From Candidatus Pacearchaeota archaeon (GTDB lineage Archaea > Nanobdellota > Nanobdellia > Pacearchaeales > GW2011-AR1): 42,249 nt of DNA. Positions 13,142 through 21,598 of the stretch are shown piece by piece. The notes below the pieces were generated by a model. That model searched no databases, had not been told where the DNA came from, and worked only from the letters and a program-made list of their open reading frames with translations. A program made the translations under genes and the position numbers. Each line of letters opens with the position of its first letter. The first letter of the stretch is position 1. Location: the NCBI GenBank assembly GCA_018221285.1, contig JAAOYJ010000002.1:1-42249 (forward strand). The letters are read 5' to 3'.

Positions 13142-13876
13142 TTACCCATTATATCCACAAGTTGGGCTTCCGCAACTTCCTCCACATGTACCTGGCCCTC
13201 CGCAACCTCCTGAACAAGATCCTGCAGGAGCTGCTGTTTGAGTAGGAGAATAACTCTGAGCAACCTCCTCATCTAAAACCGTAGCAGGATACTCCTCAAA
13301 AACCTCAAGCGCTAATATCTCGTCCTTCGAAGTTTTGGATTCATCATAATATACTTCAAAGTCATTCGGAAAACTATACTCACTTCCCTTCACACCTTCT
13401 ATAGTCTTAACTTCATTCGATATCAAAGGAGCATGACCAGGGCAGGGAATATCAACACTTATTGATAACATAGACAAACCAGAAACTTCCTCTGCTGAAA
13501 CATTTCCAGTTATATTAGCAATAAATGGAAATACAAATATGAAAAGAAGTAGGTTAATCCCTACAACAGAACCATACATCATAGACAAATAGCCCTTCTT
13601 TTTCTTTATTCCCTCGATAGATAATGACTTATTCTTCCTCAAATATAAGAAAGACGAGAACGTAGCAAAACCTATTGAGATTAAAATCAGATAATGAAAT
13701 ATCCATCTATTCATAAGAAGAGGTCTAAAGAACTGCATAAGCACTGTAGCTCCTAGCACAGCTCCGATAATAAATAAAATACATCCTGTATGTGGGATTA
13801 ACCCATAAGCAATTCCTTTCCATATGCTATCGCCTTTATACTCTTTCTTCGGAGGACAACATGATTCATTTTCCAT
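13142..13876 (-). CDS. Membrane protein with modified HMA-like domain and Gly/Cys-rich tail
   Basis: 244 residues from ATG 13876; a TTG two codons earlier is less likely because TATATAAAG-type sequence lies about 26 nt before the ATG. MENESCCPPKKEYK at the N-terminus may bind metal. About four membrane helices follow to residue 130, then an extracytoplasmic domain whose VDIPCPGHAPLISNEVKTI and YYDESKTSKDEIL resemble a heavy-metal-associated fold with the C-x-x-C altered to C-P-G-H. The tail has Cys in CSGGCGG, GTCGGSCG and PTCGYN. First gene of the metal operon; probably a metal-binding membrane partner. Confidence 0.65.
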   Translation of the reverse strand: MENESCCPPKKEYKGDSIWKGIAYGLIPHTGCILFIIGAVLGATVLMQFFRPLLMNRWIFHYLILISIGFATFSSFLYLRKNKSLSIEGIKKKKGYLSMMYGSVVGINLLLFIFVFPFIANITGNVSAEEVSGLSMLSISVDIPCPGHAPLISNEVKTIEGVKGSEYSFPNDFEVYYDESKTSKDEILALEVFEEYPATVLDEEVAQSYSPTQTAAPAGSCSGGCGGPGTCGGSCGSPTCGYNG

Positions 13877-13923
13877 AATCAACTCAAAGAAATATTCTTT
13901 ATATGCACTTTGGAGAAACTGGT

Positions 13924-13971
13924 TTCGTTCGGCTGATAGTGTTTATGCCCTTGGGTATCGAGACGGACGAA
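13924..13971. other. Long imperfect hairpin, GC-richer than surroundings
   Basis: TTCGTTCGGCTGATA pairs with TATCGAGACGGACGAA across a 17-nt loop: eight pairs, one mismatch, two pairs, one bulge, four pairs. It lies between the divergent metal operon and the methyltransferase gene. It may be a small RNA, or a regulatory hairpin in the intergenic region. The same bases also form a 23-codon ORF from about 13902, so coding is not excluded. Confidence 0.4.
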
Positions 13972-14039
13972 TGAGAATTTTTAATTCGCTTACAAGGATG
14001 ATTAGTAAAATTAATAAATGCCTAATTCAATGAGGCTCT

Positions 14040-14674
14040 ATGGCCGAGTCAAGACTAGAAAAATCATGGAAATCTCTTCTTAAAGAATATGAAGCCCCAA
14101 GTTATGCAAAAAAATATATTTTGGAGCCTTTGTTTTCTAAACAAGATTATCTCGAACCCATTTTAGATGCGGGATGCGGTACAGGATTTTTTTCAAATCT
14201 TTTATCTGAAAAAGGATATCAAGTCATTTCTATTGATAAAAATCTTGATGAAACACAACTACATTCTTATATGAAGGTAAAATCAGATATAGAATCTTTT
14301 AATCCTGTGAAAATGATTATCGGAGACGTATTGCTGATTAATATCCTTTCTTGTTTAGAGCCAAAAAAAAGATTAGCTGTCTTAAAAAAATAAAGTCCTC
14401 AGATTCTAGAATATTTGTTATAAATGGTTCTGAAAAAATGGGAGACCCACAATTTAAATCAGAGATAATGAAGGTTAAAAGGATTTCTCAAGGCCTAGCC
14501 CATTTAACAGTCAAAAAGCGCGACGATACTTTAATAGAGTTTGACGATTATCTAATAACTGACGATGAATTTAGTGGATATTGCACGAATGCAAATTTAG
14601 AAACATTAACTAGGCAAGAATTATTTTTCAAAAAAGAAAGATTTCCTATTTTCAATTTTTATGTTCTTAGATAG
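14040..14674 (+). pseudogene. SAM-dependent methyltransferase, frameshifted
   Basis: Frame 1 (14040-14393) carries the SAM-binding motif LDAGCGTGFFSNLL and the motif II region VISIDKN, then stops after RLAVLKK. The downstream frame continues KIKSSDSRIFVINGSEKMG and ends FPIFNFYVLR at 14674. One extra A in the A7 run at 14384-14390 joins them into 211 codons (635 nt plus 1). This is a class I methyltransferase with unknown substrate, either broken or affected by a sequencing error. It stands alone after a TATA-like AATTAATAAATG about 26 nt upstream. Confidence 0.75.
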
Positions 14675-14675
14675 A

Positions 14676-16418
14676 TTACTTCTTTCCCACTTCTTGCTTT
14701 TCCCAAATTTTATAGAACCAACCTTTCTTTTCCAAAAGCCCCTCATATGTTCCTTGCTCTATTATCTTACCCTTTGCCATCACCAGGATCTTATCCATAT
14801 TTTTAAGAGTTGAAAGCCTATGAGCAGAGATAATAACCGTTTTACCTTCTAATTTATCCATCTCTTTTTGAACGTCTTTCTCAGTTGCATAATCAAGATT
14901 AGAAGTAGCCTCATCAAATATGATTATATCGCTATCTTTGTAAACCGCCCTTGCAATACCTAACCTCTGTCTCTCTCCCCCAGAAAGCCTGACCCCTTTT
15001 TCACCAATCAAAGATAAATCTTTCTTCCTTAGCTTAGAAATAACTTTTGACAATTGACTTACATTTATTGCTTTTTTATAGCGAGGAGGATTGATTCTTC
15101 CGTTGCCAGAAATAGTTATGTTCTCTCTTAAACTCAAATTAAAAACCTCTGTTTCTTGAGGGACAATAGAAATTTTGTCTGTAATAGAGTCTCTCTTTAT
15201 AGTATTGATTGGTTTTCTATCAAAATAAATCATCCCTCTTTGAGGAAGATAAAGTTTCAATAATAGTTTAAACAAAGTAGATTTACCACACCCAGATTTT
15301 CCTACGATTCCAATCTTTTCCCCTTTCTTAATCTTCAAACTAAAGTCATCTAAAACCCCCTCTTCCTTATACTTGAACCCAACATTTTCTATCTTAATCT
15401 CATTCCATTCTTTTAGGTTCTTAGCTCCTTCCTCGTTAATATCTGGAACTACCTTATAGATTTCCATCATCCTATATAACCCATACTTTACATCAATTAA
15501 CCTGCTTGATTCACTTGACACCATATTCATAACAGTCCTTAACCTTCCTATGTATGTCACATAAATAATTATCGCCCCAACAGTTAAGGCCCCTCCCAAC
15601 ACATCATTACCCACAAAGAAAAGAAACACTATAAAGAAAAACGCAGAGATTATCTGGTTAATTATCCATTTAAGATTATTAGTCCTCATCTTATCGTCCT
15701 TAGCTTTTAATAAGTCTTTTTCATAATTTGCAATTTGTTTTTTTGAAGCATCCTCCATCCCCATCGATTTGACTGTTTGAATATTCGAAGAAAACTCATA
15801 AGCTTTTCCAATAGCTTTTTCAGATTTTATCCTTATTGTAAGTGCTTTTTGAGCGACTCTTCTGTTAATTATAAATTCTGAAGTTAAATAAGTGAACATG
15901 AACAATAAAGCGATAATAGAATATTTTATGTTAAAAAATCCGAATATGATAATAACTCCAATAACACTTACAAAAGCGCTTATCCCTTGATTGTTATAAA
16001 ATCCCATAAAATCTTTAATCGCCCTTCCACCTTCATTAACTCTCTGCATCTTGTTTCCAGTATTCTCCTTATCATGCCAAACAAGATCTCCTTGCAATAT
16101 TTTCTGAAAAGATGCCACTTTTACATACGTCTCAATTTCATTTCGAAGCAACCCTAAATTATATTTTGATCTTAATCTCGAAATGATTATGACTACCTCT
16201 AATCCCAATAAAATCCCAAGATAAGTATAGAATGTTTTAAGGGAAGAACCCCCCTCTGTAAAGAAATCTATCAATTTTGCAATGATGATTGGAGGAATTA
16301 ATCCCCCCACATTAGCAAGGATTAGAATAAAGGACCAAAAAATAAACTTCCGTTTATGGAATCTAAAGAAATGCCACAAATCTTTTACAAATTCTAGGTT
16401 AGAGTATTTAGGCCTCAT
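14676..16418 (-). CDS. ABC exporter, fused TMD-NBD (MsbA-like)
   Basis: 580 residues. An N-terminal type IV exporter membrane domain with about six helices (1-310) is followed by a full nucleotide-binding domain: Walker A GKSGCGKST, Q-loop VPQETEVF, signature LSGGERQRLG, Walker B DIIIFDEATSNLD and H-loop SAHRLST. It should work as a homodimer that pumps lipids, drugs or peptides out of the cell. TTTTTAAAGG at about 16440-16450 is the TATA box, and GGAGG at 16433-16437 gives a short leader. A single gene with no accessory proteins; substrate unknown. Confidence 0.92.
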   Translation of the reverse strand: MRPKYSNLEFVKDLWHFFRFHKRKFIFWSFILILANVGGLIPPIIIAKLIDFFTEGGSSLKTFYTYLGILLGLEVVIIISRLRSKYNLGLLRNEIETYVKVASFQKILQGDLVWHDKENTGNKMQRVNEGGRAIKDFMGFYNNQGISAFVSVIGVIIIFGFFNIKYSIIALLFMFTYLTSEFIINRRVAQKALTIRIKSEKAIGKAYEFSSNIQTVKSMGMEDASKKQIANYEKDLLKAKDDKMRTNNLKWIINQIISAFFFIVFLFFVGNDVLGGALTVGAIIIYVTYIGRLRTVMNMVSSESSRLIDVKYGLYRMMEIYKVVPDINEEGAKNLKEWNEIKIENVGFKYKEEGVLDDFSLKIKKGEKIGIVGKSGCGKSTLFKLLLKLYLPQRGMIYFDRKPINTIKRDSITDKISIVPQETEVFNLSLRENITISGNGRINPPRYKKAINVSQLSKVISKLRKKDLSLIGEKGVRLSGGERQRLGIARAVYKDSDIIIFDEATSNLDYATEKDVQKEMDKLEGKTVIISAHRLSTLKNMDKILVMAKGKIIEQGTYEGLLEKKGWFYKIWEKQEVGKK

Positions 16419-16517
16419 TTAATATAAATAATCCTCCAACCTTTAAAAATCTTTTTTACCGTCGAGAAACATGGGAAAACTTTATATACTCGGGGTTCTT
16501 TTACTTACTATAAAGAG

Positions 16518-16991
16518 TTAGTTTCTAAGCACAACTATATTATTCATCCCTCTTCTCTTCCTCTCAACAAACTGTTTAGCCTCTAACTTATCTAGGAGTC
16601 TGGTCATCTTAACTTTCCCTACTTCTATCTTTTCCATCAAGGTCTTCTGAAACATAGCTCCACTCTCTTTTTGTAATAACTTAATAACATTCCTTTCGTC
16701 TTTATCCAATCCTTTTAGATCCAATCTCTTCTTTTTCTCTTTAATCTTCCTTACAATTATCCTTTCTTTTGGTTTTGTGAACATTATGATCAAACCTATA
16801 ATTGCCACAATCGCAATAAGAATAACACTAATCCATGTCTGGGCACTCAAATTAGTATACATCCCACACGAAGGCCCATGTGAACACGTAGCCCCAATCA
16901 CATCTTTCAATACAGAATTGAATAGCCAAACTATAATCGCCATTACTCCTGCAATTCCAATGATCAACCATCCTACGTTTTTATTTTCCAT
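16518..16991 (-). CDS. Membrane-anchored winged-helix protein (MarR/TrmB-like HTH)
   Basis: 157 residues. Two membrane helices (about 7-28 and 50-70) enclose a short outside loop with two Cys (ATCSHGPSCGMYT). After a basic linker comes a winged helix: NVIKLLQKESGAMFQKTLMEKIEVGKVKMTRLLDKLEAKQFVERK. The layout is that of archaeal membrane-tethered regulators (DUF7343-like). Its start overlaps the IscU end by 11 nt, and palindromic copy A lies just upstream of its start codon. It could sense redox or metal through the Cys loop; that is inference. Confidence 0.7.
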   Translation of the reverse strand: MENKNVGWLIIGIAGVMAIIVWLFNSVLKDVIGATCSHGPSCGMYTNLSAQTWISVILIAIVAIIGLIIMFTKPKERIIVRKIKEKKKRLDLKGLDKDERNVIKLLQKESGAMFQKTLMEKIEVGKVKMTRLLDKLEAKQFVERKRRGMNNIVVLRN

Positions 16992-17469
16992 TTTTTGCCC
17001 CTTTATTCTGCAATTTGGGGTACGCCGAGCGGCGCACGTTTTTAGTCTTATAGTCTTTTATCGCGTCTTTCAATGCATCCGAAGCTAGGTTACTGCAATG
17101 CATCTTAATCGGTGGAAGACCTTTTAATGATTCTGCAACATCCTTGCTTGTAATCTTCTTAGCATCTTCAAGCTTCTTACCTTTTGCAAGTTGAGTTATC
17201 ATTGACGACGTTGCAATCGCAGCCATGCAACCAAATGTCTTGAACTTAACATCTTTCAAATATTCTTCTTTAATTTTTGCCCCTTTATTCCGCAATTTGG
17301 GGTCTTGTCCCTCCTTGGGATACGCCGAGCGGCGCCCCACTTTAATAAAAACTTGCATAACATCTCCACACCTCGGGTTTCCTATTCTTCCAACTCCGTC
17401 TGGGTTTTTCATCTCTCCCATGTTCTTTGGATTCATAAAGTTCTGCATGACTTTTTTCGAGTATTTCAT
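16981..17469 (-). CDS. iscU: Fe-S cluster scaffold IscU/NifU-N, carrying two palindromic-element inserts
   Basis: 162 residues against about 125 for a normal IscU. The three cluster Cys are present in NPRCGD, KTFGCMAAIA and MHCSNLASDA, with Asp in CGD. Extra sequence occurs at GRRSAYPKEGQDPKLRNKGAK, between strands VFIKV and IKEEYLKDVKFKTFG, and again at the C-terminus as [18 protein letters not shown] after the natural end KDAIKDYKTKN. Both extras are encoded by copies B and A of the palindromic element. The first insert lies in a surface turn, so function may survive. It overlaps the hydrolase gene by 4 nt. Partner IscS is encoded at 19992. Confidence 0.9.
   Translation of the reverse strand: MKYSKKVMQNFMNPKNMGEMKNPDGVGRIGNPRCGDVMQVFIKVGRRSAYPKEGQDPKLRNKGAKIKEEYLKDVKFKTFGCMAAIATSSMITQLAKGKKLEDAKKITSKDVAESLKGLPPIKMHCSNLASDALKDAIKDYKTKNVRRSAYPKLQNKGAKNGK
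16994..17038 (-). repeat. Palindromic element, copy A (in IscU C-terminus)
   Basis: On the plus strand: CCCC-TTT-ATT-CTGC-AAT-TT-GGGG, then CGCCG-AG-CGGCG. On the coding strand it is read as [14 protein letters not shown]. It supplies the last 17 or so residues of IscU and sits 3 nt before the start codon of the membrane HTH gene. Confidence 0.85.
17276..17338 (-). repeat. Palindromic element, copy B (inside IscU)
   Basis: Same two hairpins as copy A, but with 18 extra bases between them that form a third hairpin TCCC-TCCTT-GGGA. Read in the same frame as RRSAYPK-EGQDPK-LRNKGAK. It lies within the IscU gene and keeps its frame; the extra length is six codons. Confidence 0.85.
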
Positions 17470-18209
17470 TTTAATCCTTTAATCCATTTAATGCAATCTT
17501 TAATCATCTTTTCTAAATCCTTTGGGTTACTAAAATTATGGTCCACATTTTTATAGAATTTTATTTTTTTAGGATGATTTGCTTTTTGATATAAATCCTC
17601 ACTTGCTTTTGGATTTATTGAGATGTCTTCTTGACCATGGACAAATAAAATTGGACAAGTTATGTACTTAACTGCATTTAGAGGTTTGTAACTTTCTAAA
17701 TCTTTTATAGTTGCAGGCGTTACTGGAAATTGTTTTCCTCTTTTGCTCCCATAATAAAACATTTTTCCTTTGAGAATTTGTTTTCTTTGGTGTGGGAAAA
17801 TTTTTTGAAGAAATTTTTTTGTATTGGCCTCTCCTGCAATACAGATCACAAATTTTATGTTTTTGTTTTTTGAAGAAAATAATATTGAAACCGTTCCTCC
17901 CCTGCTATGCCCAATTAATCCAACATTAAAATCCTTTTTGTTAAAGTAGCCTACCACTTTCTTTAAATCTGATATTCTTTTAGTTGTACTCATAATTTTC
18001 CCTTGTGATTCTCCAAAACCTGAGAAATCAAATCTAAACGCATTAATATCTGCCTCTTGGAGGTTTTCACAAAACTTTTTGATGAATCCCTCATCCTTAT
18101 CCCCTGGAAATCCATGACAAATTATCACGATTTCCTTTTTGTTATTTGCCTCGTGAAGAACTCCAATTAAGTTTTCGTTATGCTCGTTTTTGATTTTAAT
18201 TTGTTTCAT
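17466..18209 (-). CDS. Alpha/beta hydrolase (serine esterase/peptidase-like)
   Basis: 247 residues. The oxyanion region IICHGFPGDKDEG, nucleophile elbow GHSRGGTVS (Ser in G-H-S-R-G-G), acid in ILFVHGQEDISI and the catalytic His in NVDHNFSNPKDLEKM complete the triad of a soluble alpha/beta hydrolase of the DUF/BAAT-dienelactone type. Substrate unknown. Starts and stops overlap both neighbours by 4 nt, so it is translated with the metalloprotease and IscU; a link to Fe-S assembly is not evident. Confidence 0.88.
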   Translation of the reverse strand: MKQIKIKNEHNENLIGVLHEANNKKEIVIICHGFPGDKDEGFIKKFCENLQEADINAFRFDFSGFGESQGKIMSTTKRISDLKKVVGYFNKKDFNVGLIGHSRGGTVSILFSSKNKNIKFVICIAGEANTKKFLQKIFPHQRKQILKGKMFYYGSKRGKQFPVTPATIKDLESYKPLNAVKYITCPILFVHGQEDISINPKASEDLYQKANHPKKIKFYKNVDHNFSNPKDLEKMIKDCIKWIKGLK

Positions 18210-18940
18210 TTTTCTTTACAATCTTTTTTTAGTTTCTTAATTAATCCCTTAATTGTTTTTTTCCTTTCTTCAGGAGTTTTACTATCTTTAAACAATTCCT
18301 TAAATTTTATTGCATAGACCCAATTTTTCTTTTCCAAAGGATATTTTTCTTTATCTCTAAACTTTTCAAGTTTATTCAATGTTCCATCTAAATAGGCTCC
18401 AAGATATTCGTTTATTCCTTCGTCATAAGGCCAGTATCTTTTATGTATCTCTTGGAAATAAATTCTGTTCTTAGATAGCAGGATATGTATCCACTCGTGC
18501 CTCAGGCAAAATTTCATCTGCCATTCTTTTTCTTTTTCATTTCTTGGAATTGTCAGAAGAGCCAAAAAGTCAGTTTTACCAAATTGGCTGTTTAATTTTT
18601 TATAAAATCTTAAAAGCTCGTTTCTTAGTTTCTCACTCTTAATTCCTCTAATCAATTTTTCTTCTTTTTTCAACTCGCTTTTTTCTGCAACTTGCCCTCC
18701 ATATCTTTTCAGGCAATCTTTAAAATCTTTCGAATTAACAAATTTGTCAATATTTTTTATTCTTTGTTTGGGAGTTTTGCCATATTTTTGATAAATTGGA
18801 TCTGGACACATACCAATATATTCAGTTAAAATTTCATACCTCACCGAAATCCACATATATCCAAACCATTCTGTTTTATATTTGAGACCAAACTCTTTAG
18901 ATATCTTCTTAATATGAGATTTTATTTGGATTATTTTCAT
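18206..18940 (-). CDS. Putative zinc metalloprotease (HExxH)
   Basis: 244 residues, no family recognised. The H-E-W-I-H motif at 148-152 (LRHEWIHILL) and acidic residues about 22-26 positions later (PYDEGINEYLGAY, Glu174 and Glu178) fit a gluzincin-type zinc site. Two N-terminal Trp/Tyr-rich strands and a basic C-terminus flank it. No signal peptide, so probably cytoplasmic. It heads the four-gene overlapping chain ending with the membrane HTH gene. Confidence 0.6.
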   Translation of the reverse strand: MKIIQIKSHIKKISKEFGLKYKTEWFGYMWISVRYEILTEYIGMCPDPIYQKYGKTPKQRIKNIDKFVNSKDFKDCLKRYGGQVAEKSELKKEEKLIRGIKSEKLRNELLRFYKKLNSQFGKTDFLALLTIPRNEKEKEWQMKFCLRHEWIHILLSKNRIYFQEIHKRYWPYDEGINEYLGAYLDGTLNKLEKFRDKEKYPLEKKNWVYAIKFKELFKDSKTPEERKKTIKGLIKKLKKDCKEK

Positions 18941-18955
18941 TTTTTATTTACCTAC

Positions 18956-19018
18956 TCATGATGTTCGCAGATTGTTTGATTTAGTTAAAACATAAACCAC
19001 GTTATTGTTCCTTTTCAT
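18956..19018 (-). CDS. Possible 20-aa leader peptide ORF
   Basis: ATG 19018 to TGA 18956-18958, encoding MKRNNNVVYVLTKSNNLRTS, preceded by GGAG at 8 nt spacing. It fills the only gap in this operon, between the hairpin at 19038 and the metalloprotease gene. It may be a regulatory leader peptide or chance; codon evidence is too short to decide. Confidence 0.2.
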   Translation of the reverse strand: MKRNNNVVYVLTKSNNLRTS

Positions 19019-19037
19019 ATTAACAACTCCTATCAAT

Positions 19038-19054
19038 GTTCAGCTTATCTGAAC
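19038..19054 (-). terminator. Stem-loop directly after the DUF1858 stop
   Basis: GTTCAG-CTTAT-CTGAAC, perfect 6-bp stem, begins at the base after the TAG of the DUF1858 gene. Likely marks the end or a processing point of the ArsR-IscS-ArsM transcript. Confidence 0.45.
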
Positions 19055-19261
19055 CTATTTCTCCTCATTAATCCTCTCAATCAACTTATCAATGTCTTTA
19101 TCATTCATGCCATGAGCCTTACAACCTTGTTCGATTGTTTCTCCACTTGACATTGGACATCCCACACAACTCATTCCTGCCTTGAACAAGAACTCAGCAG
19201 CCTCTGGCTTATTCATTAACAATTCATTGATGTTTGTTTTTTTGGTTACTGTGAATTTCAT
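19055..19261 (-). CDS. DUF1858 domain protein
   Basis: 68 residues, the whole length of the domain. It shows the typical LLMNKPEAAEFLFKAGMSCVGCPMS with the redox-type C-x-x-C and the following GETIEQGCKAHGMNDKDIDKLIERIN. DUF1858 domains bind or sense via the Cys pair and occur with hybrid-cluster and sulfur or metalloid proteins. Its start overlaps the ArsM stop by one base. Role here inferred: a thiol or redox partner to the IscS/ArsM pair. Confidence 0.88.
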   Translation of the reverse strand: MKFTVTKKTNINELLMNKPEAAEFLFKAGMSCVGCPMSSGETIEQGCKAHGMNDKDIDKLIERINEEK

Positions 19262-19995
19262 TATTTCACCCCCTTTATCTTTAAACTTTCTAAAGCGATT
19301 CCCTGATACTGTCTCTTACTAATATCTTTATCTTCAGATAATATCTCCACATTAAAACCAGTTTCCTTAATTTTACCTAAATAATCATCTCTCATCAAAG
19401 CTCCTGCAACACAACCAGCAAGCAAATCATCATCCTTTTTCTGTTCCTCTGAAAGCTCCTTCAACAAAACAATATCTGAAACATACATTCGCCCACCTTT
19501 TTTCAAAACTCGATAAGCTTCTTTGAAAACTTTAGCTTTATCTGGAGCAAGATTTATAACACAATTACTTATCACAACATCTACAGAAACATCCTCAAGC
19601 GGAAGGCTTTCAATATCTCCTAATTTGAATTCAACATTTTCATAACCATGCTTCTCAGCGTTTGCACGGGCCTTCTCAATCATGTCCTCTGTCATGTCAA
19701 CTCCAATAACTTTCCCATTTTTTCCTACCCTCTTAGCTGCTAAAAAAGCATCAAAACCTGCTCCGCTACCCAAATCAAGAACCGTTTCACCAGACTTTAT
19801 TTCTACAAGCGCCAATGGATTTCCACAACCCAATCCCATGTTTGCCTCAGGAACCAAATTAATTTCCTCGTCTGAATAACCAATACTCTTTGAAATATTT
19901 TGTGGAGAGTCGCAACAAGAAGAACAAGTCTTTGAATCTCTTGCAATTTCCCCATATTTCTCTTTAACGATTTGTTTTATTTTTTGGGATTTCAT
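19261..19995 (-). CDS. arsM: Arsenite methyltransferase-like SAM methyltransferase
   Basis: 244 residues. The SAM motif is [16 protein letters not shown] and motif II is [14 protein letters not shown]. The Cys residues that bind As(III) in ArsM are at the expected places: [21 protein letters not shown] and LAGCVAGAL. The N-terminus adds CSSCCDSP, common in prokaryotic ArsM. It methylates trivalent arsenic using SAM and thiols. The gene overlaps IscS by 4 nt and belongs to an ArsR-controlled operon, which strengthens the assignment. Confidence 0.85.
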   Translation of the reverse strand: MKSQKIKQIVKEKYGEIARDSKTCSSCCDSPQNISKSIGYSDEEINLVPEANMGLGCGNPLALVEIKSGETVLDLGSGAGFDAFLAAKRVGKNGKVIGVDMTEDMIEKARANAEKHGYENVEFKLGDIESLPLEDVSVDVVISNCVINLAPDKAKVFKEAYRVLKKGGRMYVSDIVLLKELSEEQKKDDDLLAGCVAGALMRDDYLGKIKETGFNVEILSEDKDISKRQYQGIALESLKIKGVK

Positions 19996-21179
19996 CTTAA
20001 TGGACTTATCCTCCTCAATTTAGTTATTATTGAAGGTAAAACTTCCAGGAAGAAATCAACTTCCTCGTCTGTTGTGAACTTACTTATCGAAACCCTTATT
20101 GAGCTGTTGCCTTGAACAGGTGTGAGCCCAATTGATTTCAAAACATGACTTGTTTCTAGAGAATGCGAGGCACATGCTGAACCTGTCGAAGTACAAAATC
20201 CTTTTTGCTCAAGATAACCTCCAACAGCTTCTCCTTCAACATTATTGAACGACACATTAATATTATTACACAACCTTTTTTCTCCTCGCGGGCCATTAAG
20301 TTTGGTGTTCTCTATCTTTAAGATCTCTTCAATTAATTTATCTCTCATCTTTTCCATTCTTTCAACATCTTTTGCCCCTTTATTCTGCAATTTGGGGTAC
20401 ACTGAGCGGTGCGTATTTGCAATTTCAACAGACTTTGCAAATCCGACAATTCCTGAAATATTCTCTGTCCCACTTCTTATGTTTCTTTCATGCCCTCCTC
20501 CATGAAACAAAGCATTAATCTTAATACCATCTTTAATGTATAATGCTCCAACTCCTTTTGGTCCGTGAATCTTATGAGAATTCAAAGTAACTAAGTCAAG
20601 ATTATCTCTCTTCACATCAAGAGGAGTTTTTGTATAACTCTGACAAGCATCTGTATGAAACAATGTCCCTTTCTCTTTACAGACTCTACCAATCTCTTCC
20701 AAATCTTGAATCGTGCCTATTTCATTATTCCCATGTATTACTGAAACAACAATTGTCTTATCTGTAATCGCGTTCTTTAATTGCTCCAAATCCACAAACC
20801 CCTCATTGTCAACATCAAGATAAGTAACCTCTCCTCCTTTCTTCTCAAGCCATTTACATGTGTTCAAAACACAATCATGTTCAATCTTTGTTGTGATAAT
20901 GTGATCTTTCTCTAGATAGTTCTCCCAAAACAAACCTTTCAATACAAGATTATTTGATTCTGTTCCTCCTGAAGTAAAGATTATCTCATGCGTCCGAGCA
21001 CCAATCGATCTTGCAATCATCTTCCGAGCCTTTTCCATGGCCTGCTTTGCTTCCTGACCTTTCACATGAACAGACGATGCATTCCCAAACTTCTCTCCAA
21101 AATAAGGCATCATAGCTTCTATAACTTTCTCATCAGTTTTTGTCGAAGCTGCGTTGTCGAAGTATATTGGCTTTTTCAT
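19992..21179 (-). CDS. iscS: Cysteine desulfurase (NifS/IscS), with one palindromic-element insert
   Basis: 395 residues. PLP-binding [14 protein letters not shown] (Lys), TGGTESNN, HTDACQ and the sulfur-carrying Cys loop [13 protein letters not shown] are all present. It converts cysteine to alanine, passing persulfide to IscU. Between GFAKSVEIA and [10 protein letters not shown] sits [18 protein letters not shown], encoded by copy C of the palindromic element; the normal protein has a plain helix there. It overlaps GNAT and ArsM genes by 4 nt each. Partner IscU, in the next operon segment, carries the same insert. Confidence 0.93.
   Translation of the reverse strand: MKKPIYFDNAASTKTDEKVIEAMMPYFGEKFGNASSVHVKGQEAKQAMEKARKMIARSIGARTHEIIFTSGGTESNNLVLKGLFWENYLEKDHIITTKIEHDCVLNTCKWLEKKGGEVTYLDVDNEGFVDLEQLKNAITDKTIVVSVIHGNNEIGTIQDLEEIGRVCKEKGTLFHTDACQSYTKTPLDVKRDNLDLVTLNSHKIHGPKGVGALYIKDGIKINALFHGGGHERNIRSGTENISGIVGFAKSVEIANTHRSVYPKLQNKGAKDVERMEKMRDKLIEEILKIENTKLNGPRGEKRLCNNINVSFNNVEGEAVGGYLEQKGFCTSTGSACASHSLETSHVLKSIGLTPVQGNSSIRVSISKFTTDEEVDFFLEVLPSIITKLRRISPLR
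20371..20413 (-). repeat. Palindromic element, copy C (inside IscS)
   Basis: Plus strand: CCCC...GGGG first stem identical to copy A; second stem CACTG-AG-CGGTG, in which a G-C pair of copy A has become A-T and one C-G has become a T-G wobble. Read in frame as [14 protein letters not shown]. Confidence 0.85.
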
Positions 21180-21598
21180 TTTAGTATTTTTTCAAAAAAG
21201 TAGCAATCAAATTTGAACTTATTTTTCTTTAAAGTTGCGATTTTTTTAAATCCCATTTTTTTGTAGAATTTTATTGCTTCTTTATGTTTCTCAGTTGTTT
21301 CAAGATAGATTACATGACAATTTTTCTCTTTAGAAAACTTCTCAAACTTCTCAAACAATTTTTTACCAACACTTTTATTTCTAGATTCTTTATTAACAAT
21401 AAATTCAGAAAGATAACTTGCCCCTCCAATAATTTTAAATCTTAAAATCCCTAGGATCTTTTTATTTTCTGAGGCAATAAATGAATGCTCTATCTCTCTC
21501 CATTGATATCCTCGTTCTTTATTAAAAATGTCCCATTCTTTTTTAATAAATTTATCTGATAATTTCTTATCCTTTGTACTAGCTTTTATTATTCTCAT
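21176..21598 (-). CDS. GNAT-family N-acetyltransferase
   Basis: 140 residues from ATG 21598, chosen because it overlaps the ArsR stop (ATGA). Acetyl-CoA motif A is NKESRNKSVGKKLFEKFEKF (R-x-x-x-V-G-K/x-L), followed by VIYLETTEKHKEAIKFYKKMGFKKI, the standard motif B with Y-K-x-x-G-F. It acetylates an unknown amine. In the ars-type operon it may act in metalloid or thiol stress (ArsN-like), but that is inference from position only. Confidence 0.85.
   Translation of the reverse strand: MRIIKASTKDKKLSDKFIKKEWDIFNKERGYQWREIEHSFIASENKKILGILRFKIIGGASYLSEFIVNKESRNKSVGKKLFEKFEKFSKEKNCHVIYLETTEKHKEAIKFYKKMGFKKIATLKKNKFKFDCYFFEKILK

Noticed and set aside
13824-14033. Plus-strand 69-codon ORF over the metal operon promoter
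   Set aside because: It begins in the antisense of a real gene and runs through a hairpin; no promoter or family support.
16981-17042. Sequencing or assembly duplication explaining the repeated RRSAYPK segment in IscU
   Set aside because: The three copies differ (18 extra bases in one, several substitutions in another) and lie at different protein positions in two genes, so simple local duplication does not explain them.
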